From NCBI GenBank assembly GCA_004283105.1, contig SHLN01000085.1:1-10086 (forward strand): 10,086 bases of DNA, read 5' to 3'. Source of the stretch: Acidimicrobiia bacterium. GTDB lineage: Bacteria; Actinomycetota; Acidimicrobiia; Spongiisociales; SHLN01. Below are positions 6,835-10,086 of the stretch, piece after piece. The position numbers and the translations under genes were made by a program. The notes under the pieces were generated by a model that saw nothing but the letters and a program-made list of their open reading frames with translations, was not told where the DNA came from and ran no database searches. Position 1 is the stretch's first letter. Each line of letters starts with the position of its first letter.

Positions 6835-7614
6835 ATGCACGACTCGTTCCTCCTCGTCTTCTACGGCAACACCGGCAGCTCGTGGCTCATCCAGACGCTC
6901 GGGAACATCCCGGGGGTGTTCGTTCCTGGATTCGAGCCGCTCGATGAATGGGCGTGGAATGTCGAGGACACCGAACGCCTTGCCTGGCTCCGGACGGTGT
7001 TGTCCCCACCCGTCGACCGCGCCGGGTCCGCGTACGAGACCTGGTTGGCCGCACTCCACGCTCATCCGCACTTCCGTGACCCCCGCGACCCGGCCTTCGT
7101 CCATGTGGGCTTCAAGATGCGGAGCCATTCCATCCGCGACCGCATGGCCGTCCTCACCTCTCTTCGTGAAAGGGGATCCCGGCTCGTGGTGCTGGAGCGA
7201 CGCAACCGGATCAAGCACGCACTCTCCCTCTATCGATATCACGAGGAGGAGAAGAGCCAGTTCGACAAGAGTGGAGTTCGCCCGCCGAGCGACCTCGATC
7301 TCGAGGTGTTCCATCGCTGGGTGACCGCCTCGGTGGATCTGCAACGCCAATCGGACGTCTTCTGGGCCAAAGCCCAGCAGGTGATGGAATCGGACGCCCT
7401 GAGGCGGATTCAGTACGAGGACTTCATCGACGAAGCGGGGAAGGCTGTCACCATGAAGCACCTGACCGGGTTCCTCGGGATCGATGCTCCGTCATACACC
7501 CCGTCGGGGTTGGAAAAGGCCACCTCCGACAGCCTGCGGGAGTCGATCGTCAATTTCGATGCCGTCGTCGACCGGTATGCGGGCAGCGAGTTCGAGCGGT
7601 TCTTGTCTGACTAA
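6835..7614 (+). CDS. PAPS-dependent sulfotransferase-like protein
   Basis: A 259-residue protein with the two PAPS-binding signatures of sulfotransferases. Near the N-terminus, LVFYGNTGSSWLIQTLGN (7-24) corresponds to the 5'-phosphosulfate loop, normally of the form sGRTGST. LVVLERRNRIKHALSLYR (117-134) supplies the Arg (122/123) and Ser131 of the 3'-phosphate site. The stretch from KATSDSLRESIVNFDAVVDR to the end resembles the C-terminal part of Stf0-like enzymes. The expected role is transfer of a sulfate group from PAPS to a hydroxyl on a lipid, sugar or other small molecule; the acceptor is unknown. The first loop has Asn12 where many relatives have Arg, and no catalytic base can be named with confidence. 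There is no signal peptide. The gene lies 42 bases after the PEP mutase-like gene, and its stop overlaps the tag stop on the other strand. Confidence 0.75.
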   Translation: MHDSFLLVFYGNTGSSWLIQTLGNIPGVFVPGFEPLDEWAWNVEDTERLAWLRTVLSPPVDRAGSAYETWLAALHAHPHFRDPRDPAFVHVGFKMRSHSIRDRMAVLTSLRERGSRLVVLERRNRIKHALSLYRYHEEEKSQFDKSGVRPPSDLDLEVFHRWVTASVDLQRQSDVFWAKAQQVMESDALRRIQYEDFIDEAGKAVTMKHLTGFLGIDAPSYTPSGLEKATSDSLRESIVNFDAVVDRYAGSEFERFLSD

Positions 7615-8186
7615 CCGTTCTGTACTTGCGACCAGCGGAAGCAGCTCATGACATGGTCGTTCACGAGGCCCATGGCCTGCATATGGGCATAGGCGATGGT
7701 CGGGCCGAAGAACCGAAAGCCGCGGGCCTTCATGTCCTTCGCCATGGCCTCGGAGACGGGCGTCTTGGCGGGGATATCGGCCATGGTCTTGAAACGGTTG
7801 ATGACCGGCTCGTCGTCGACGAAGTCCCAGAAGTAGCCGGCCAGGCTGCCGAACTCGTCCCGTAGCCCGAGCGACAGGCGGGCATTCCCGATAGCAGCCT
7901 CGATCTTCTGCCGGTTGCGAACGATCCCCTTGTTCTCGAGGAGCCGCTCCACCCTGGCGGGCGTGAAGCGGGCCACCTTCTCGGGATCGAAGCCGGAAAA
8001 CGCGGTGCGGTAGTTCTCCCGCTTGCGCAGGATCGTGATCCAGCTGAGACCGGCCTGGGCACTCTCGAGCACCACGAACTCAAACAGCTTCTGATCGTCT
8101 CGCTCCGGGGTCCCCCATTCCTCGTCGTGATAGGCGATGTAGAGCGGGTCGGTGCCGGCCCAATCGCATCGTGTCTCGGGTGCCAT
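7611..8186 (-). CDS. tag: DNA-3-methyladenine glycosylase I
   Basis: Tag removes 3-methyladenine from alkylated DNA, starting base excision repair. The 191-residue product matches E. coli Tag closely along its length: CDWAGTDPLYIAYHDEEWG at the start, LFEFVVLESAQAGLSWITIL, KRENYR, ENKGIVRNRQKIEAAIGNAR, GFRFFGPTIAYAHMQA and GLVNDHVMSC at the end. The zinc-snap ligands are all present (Cys7, His20, His178, Cys182), as are the base-pocket residues Glu41 and Trp49. I chose ATG at 8186 rather than the in-frame start at 8249 because MAPETRCDW begins right where the family begins and the 21 extra residues would run into the divergent gene. A TACGCT hexamer lies 8 bases before this ATG. It is convergent with the sulfotransferase gene (4-base overlap) and divergent from the methyltransferase gene (32-base gap). 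Confidence 0.96.
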   Translation of the reverse strand: MAPETRCDWAGTDPLYIAYHDEEWGTPERDDQKLFEFVVLESAQAGLSWITILRKRENYRTAFSGFDPEKVARFTPARVERLLENKGIVRNRQKIEAAIGNARLSLGLRDEFGSLAGYFWDFVDDEPVINRFKTMADIPAKTPVSEAMAKDMKARGFRFFGPTIAYAHMQAMGLVNDHVMSCFRWSQVQNG

Positions 8187-8194
8187 TGGCGGCC

Positions 8195-8212
8195 AGCGTA
8201 CGTGAGTACGCT
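8195..8212. promoter_or_regulatory. Palindromic bidirectional promoter or operator
   Basis: AGCGTAC-GTGA-GTACGCT is a perfect 7-base inverted repeat with a 4-base spacer, centred between two divergent genes. On the plus strand TACGCT (8207-8212) ends 6 bases before ATG 8219. On the minus strand the mirror-image TACGCT (8200 to 8195) ends 8 bases before ATG 8186. Both spacings suit leaderless transcripts with this hexamer as -10, so one site could fire both ways. A binding site for a dimeric regulator is an equally valid reading of the symmetry. Confidence 0.6.
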
Positions 8213-8218
8213 CACGAA

Positions 8219-8866
8219 ATGCCAGACGAACCTGAGCCGATCCTCCCATCCGCTGAGTTGTGGGACGCGGTGTACGCCGGAGGGGGAACGAGCGGGACCG
8301 GCAGCTACGGCCGGTTGGCCGAATTCAAAGCCGAGGTCGTCAATCGGTTGCTGGTCGAGCACTCGATCAAATCGGTGATCGAGCTCGGGTGCGGAGACGG
8401 GAACCAGGCCTCTCTCATCGACTACCCCGGCTACCTCGGCCTCGACATCTCTCCAACGGCTATCGGACTGTGCCGAGAGCGGTTTGGGGAGGATCCAACG
8501 AGGGCGTTCCGGACCTACCGGACCGGCGACGAACTAGCCGACCGGGCGGAGCTCGCCATCTCACTCGATGTGATCTATCACCTGCTCGAGGACGAGGTGT
8601 ACGAGCGATACATGTCCGACCTGTTCGCCGTGGCCACCCGGTTCGTGGTCGTGTACTCGTCCGATACAGATGAGGAGACCGAGTGGCCCGAGGTCCGGCA
8701 CCACCGGTTCACCGACTGGGTCAGAGAGCATGCAACGGACTGGACCCTGCAGGAGCGCATCCCCAACCGGTACCCGTATGTTCCCGGAGACGTTGACTCG
8801 TCGTGGGCAGATTTCTACGTGTTCGCACCGAACCCGGTCCGCCGCCGTTGGTGGAATCGCGGATAG
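8219..8866 (+). CDS. Class I SAM-dependent methyltransferase
   Basis: A 215-residue Rossmann-fold methyltransferase. The SAM-binding motif I is VIELGCGDGNQ (53-63). YLGLDISPTAI (72-82) carries the acidic Asp76 that holds the ribose. AISLDVIYHLLEDE (113-126) is the motif IV region, with the hydrophobic strand VVVYSSD after it. The N-terminal block LWDAVYAGGGTSGTGSYGRL, then FKAEVVN, is typical of a methyltransferase family often found near polysaccharide or cell-surface glycan genes, so a sugar or glycan substrate is possible but unproven. I chose ATG 8219 rather than GTG 8171 because the longer form would run through the promoter palindrome and into the tag coding region. A TACGCT hexamer lies 6 bases upstream. 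No membrane segment is visible. The next stretch is gene-free. Confidence 0.88.
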   Translation: MPDEPEPILPSAELWDAVYAGGGTSGTGSYGRLAEFKAEVVNRLLVEHSIKSVIELGCGDGNQASLIDYPGYLGLDISPTAIGLCRERFGEDPTRAFRTYRTGDELADRAELAISLDVIYHLLEDEVYERYMSDLFAVATRFVVVYSSDTDEETEWPEVRHHRFTDWVREHATDWTLQERIPNRYPYVPGDVDSSWADFYVFAPNPVRRRWWNRG

Positions 8867-8909
8867 GAGAATGGGGTTCGCGGGCGGGCGCGGCCGTCTA
8901 GTCGCGCGA

Positions 8910-9127
8910 GTTCTGAATTCCCCTCCCTCACGTGTTTTGTGGCGGTTTGCATGCGACGCCCCACACTCGTCGCGTGGAGGTCTGATTTCCCCTCCTTCAG
9001 GGAGGGGTGCCTCCGACGAAGGAGGAGGCGGGGTGGGTGGCAACCCTTCGGGATGCAGGCAACGCTAGGCGTTGCTTGGCAGTTGCTTCGCAACTGCACA
9101 CAGCACCTGAGGGAAGGGAATCAGAAC
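8910..9127. mobile_element. 218-base palindromic multi-hairpin element (MITE/REP-like)
   Basis: The left end (8910-8934, beginning GTTCTGAATTCCCC) and the right end (9104-9127, ending GGGAATCAGAAC) are near-perfect inverted repeats: 24-25 bases with one indel and two mismatches. A direct second copy of the left end lies inside at 8981-8999 (17 of 19 identical). Between the ends are five stem-loops: 8950-8958/8968-8976 (9 pairs, one G-T), 8989-8995/9001-9007 (7), 9009-9014/9024-9029 (6), 9059-9065/9069-9075 (7, perfect) and 9079-9086/9090-9097 (8, perfect). There is no transposase gene and no obvious target-site duplication. It could be a non-autonomous transposable element, a REP/BIME-type repeat or a structured RNA; the terminal inversion favours the first two. 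Its copy number elsewhere is unknown. Confidence 0.65.
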
Positions 9128-9217
9128 GGCCAAGCGTCAGACGTGTCGCACCCAGCGCGGAGCAGGACACCCTCAATCCTGACTACCACAGGACGAGCCC
9201 TCGACGGGAGCTTCGGA

Positions 9218-9223
9218 TATCGT
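9218..9223 (+). promoter_or_regulatory. Candidate -10 element for the PAP2 gene
   Basis: TATCGT ends 9 bases before ATG 9233, predicting a transcript with a leader of only 2-3 bases. No Shine-Dalgarno sequence precedes the ATG. No clear -35 element is seen. Confidence 0.4.
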
Positions 9224-9232
9224 GGATTCCGT

Positions 9233-9889
9233 ATGGCGCCGACCACTAACCGACAGCATCTCCTTGGCTGGTGGTTGGCCGGTGTCTTCGCAATCCTGAC
9301 GGCACTCGTGGTCATCGGGTGGACGGAGGGTCTCGATGATGCGTGGTACTCAGCCATGGTCGAATTAGAGACCCGTCTCTTCGTGTCGATTGCCCGGGGT
9401 CTCCATAGTCTCGGCACCCCGGCCGGAAACACCCTCTTCGTGGTGGGCGGGGTGGCCGTGCTCATGTTCGCAAAGCGTTCCCGCGCCGCCTACGTATGGG
9501 GCCTCATGGTGGTGGCCGGGCTGGCGTTGTCGACGGTGACGAAGGTGCTGGTCGACCGAACGAGACCGCTCGATGGACTCGTCGCCGAGTCATCGGCGTC
9601 GTATCCGTCCGGTCATGTCATGGTGACGGCGACGGCGACCGGCCTCGGTCTCGCCCTCGTGTGCGCGATGCTGTGGCCCCACCGGGCCCGGCTCTTCCTT
9701 GGTGTCGCAACCGGGTACATCGTCGCGATGGCCTGGAGCCGGACCTACCTTCGGGCGCACTGGCTCACCGACGTCGTCGGCGGAGCCCTGTTCGGGGCGG
9801 CGGTCGTCCTGTTGATCGCCGGGTTCGCCCGAGCCTATGTACAGCTGGAGCCTCCCCCTTCAGAAGACTCAATCGCTACCCGCCGCTGA
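9233..9889 (+). CDS. PAP2-family membrane phosphatase
   Basis: A 218-residue integral membrane protein of the type 2 phosphatidic acid phosphatase family, which removes phosphate from lipid phosphates such as phosphatidate, phosphatidylglycerol phosphate or undecaprenyl pyrophosphate. The three active-site motifs are complete: KVLVDRTRP (K104 to P112, the KX6RP form), YPSGH (124-128) with the acid-base His128, and SRTYLRAHWLTD (169-180) with nucleophile His176 and Asp180. About six hydrophobic segments (near 11-29, 65-80, 88-104, 130-147, 153-168 and 178-198) fit the usual six-helix topology. I chose ATG 9233 because the longer open frame from 8939 runs through the palindromic element and the N-terminal helix begins right after this Met. 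Substrate within the family is undetermined. The last 14 bases overlap the end of the convergent mazF-like gene. Confidence 0.92.
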   Translation: MAPTTNRQHLLGWWLAGVFAILTALVVIGWTEGLDDAWYSAMVELETRLFVSIARGLHSLGTPAGNTLFVVGGVAVLMFAKRSRAAYVWGLMVVAGLALSTVTKVLVDRTRPLDGLVAESSASYPSGHVMVTATATGLGLALVCAMLWPHRARLFLGVATGYIVAMAWSRTYLRAHWLTDVVGGALFGAAVVLLIAGFARAYVQLEPPPSEDSIATRR

Positions 9890-10086
9890 AGGCCCGGTTG
9901 TCCAACGGGGGGCAGTCGATTGCCACGCTCAAGGCCGAGCAGACCGCCCGCATGCGGTCATCGCTCAAGCGTCCGAGACGTTCGGTCAGTGTGCCAAGAG
10001 AGACGTTCTCCATCGAATCGAGGCTGACTGCGGAACGGCGGGGGATCGGATCGCTCCCCGCTTCGAGAATCACCTCGCTCGGGATC
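9876..10086 (-). CDS. MazF/PemK-type endoribonuclease toxin, C-terminal part
   Basis: The gene enters from the right edge of the window, so only the last 69 residues are visible. They read IPSEVILE, then SDPIPRRSAVSLD, VSLGTLTERLGRLSDDRM and CSALSVAIDC, the second half of the MazF fold: the S of PRRSAV, the hydrophobic strand, and the closing pattern LxxRLGxLs...ALxxAldl. MazF toxins cut mRNA at short sequences and are held inactive by a small MazE-type antitoxin normally encoded just upstream, which here would be beyond 10086. The N-terminal RG-containing catalytic loop is not visible, so activity cannot be judged. The GTG at 10073 is internal, since the frame stays open and on-family to the edge. 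Its stop lies inside the 3' end of the convergent PAP2 gene. Confidence 0.8.
   Translation of the reverse strand, partial: IPSEVILEAGSDPIPRRSAVSLDSMENVSLGTLTERLGRLSDDRMRAVCSALSVAIDCPPLDNRAFSGG

Larger units (their letters stand above)
8867..9232. other. Gene-free stretch between methyltransferase and PAP2 genes
   Basis: 366 bases with no convincing gene. Bases 8910-9127 are a palindromic multi-hairpin element (separate entry). Bases 9128-9232 show nothing recognisable except a candidate -10 hexamer for the PAP2 gene. Open frames across the stretch are caused by GC richness and run through the repeat. None of the hairpins is followed by a T-run. Confidence 0.7.

Noticed and set aside
8171..8218. 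A 16-residue N-terminal extension of the methyltransferase from GTG 8171
   Set aside because: It would overlap the tag coding region and cross the promoter palindrome. ATG 8219 has a well-placed -10-like hexamer.
8187..8249. A 21-residue N-terminal extension of Tag from an upstream start
   Set aside because: E. coli Tag begins a few residues before the Cys-x-Trp motif, matching ATG 8186. The extension would overlap the divergent promoter and gene.
8871..9068. A small ORF starting ATG 8871 just after AGGAG, within a longer frame from 8670
   Set aside because: The purine stretch touches the ATG with no usable spacing. The frame runs through the palindromic element, and the product is low-complexity Gly/Ser/Arg/Pro without family resemblance.
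9059..9097. Two perfect adjacent hairpins as a rho-independent terminator
   Set aside because: No T-run follows either stem, and they sit inside the larger inverted-repeat element.
8939..9232. A 98-residue N-terminal extension of the PAP2 protein
   Set aside because: It would translate the hairpin element and has no membrane helix or similarity. The family starts shortly after ATG 9233, which has a -10-like hexamer upstream.

Overview
The window is GC-rich chromosomal DNA with strong C/G preference at third codon positions, several GTG starts, very few Shine-Dalgarno sequences and a TANNNT hexamer placed 6 to 9 bases before most start codons. Together with a full-length Lhr helicase directly followed by a Nei-type glycosylase (the lhr-nei pairing known from mycobacteria), this points to an actinobacterium. 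I suspect an Acidimicrobiia-like lineage, but sequence reading alone cannot settle that. The genes look like ordinary chromosome; the less ordinary content is in the intergenic DNA.

Layout. Bases 1-187 hold no gene I can assign, only heptamer repeats and a promoter. A small SRPBCC-fold gene (188-634) is bracketed on both sides by the same composite of 7-base repeats. Next comes an operon of lhr (741-5126) and nei (5130-5912) with 3 bases between them. A PEP mutase/isocitrate lyase superfamily gene (5977-6792) and a PAPS-type sulfotransferase gene (6835-7614) follow on the plus strand. The sulfotransferase converges on tag (7611-8186, minus; 3-methyladenine DNA glycosylase I), and the two stop codons overlap. 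tag diverges from a SAM methyltransferase gene (8219-8866) across a 32-base gap centred on a perfect palindrome whose two arms each supply a -10-like hexamer. A 366-base gene-free stretch (8867-9232) contains a 218-base palindromic, multi-hairpin element. A PAP2 membrane phosphatase gene (9233-9889) overlaps the end of a MazF-type toxin gene that enters from the right edge on the minus strand (9876-10086, incomplete).

How the genes fit together. lhr, nei and tag are all DNA repair functions: Lhr is a 3'-5' helicase, Nei removes oxidised bases and Tag removes alkylated adenine. lhr and nei are almost certainly co-transcribed and translationally coupled. The sulfotransferase and the methyltransferase resemble enzymes that decorate lipids or glycans, and PAP2 proteins act on lipid phosphates in membranes, but no shared pathway is proven here. 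The PEP mutase-like protein has no assignable substrate.

I see no CRISPR array, tRNA, rRNA or prophage. The best candidates for undescribed biology are the 218-base element, the symmetric tag/methyltransferase promoter and the paired heptamer arrays around the SRPBCC gene.
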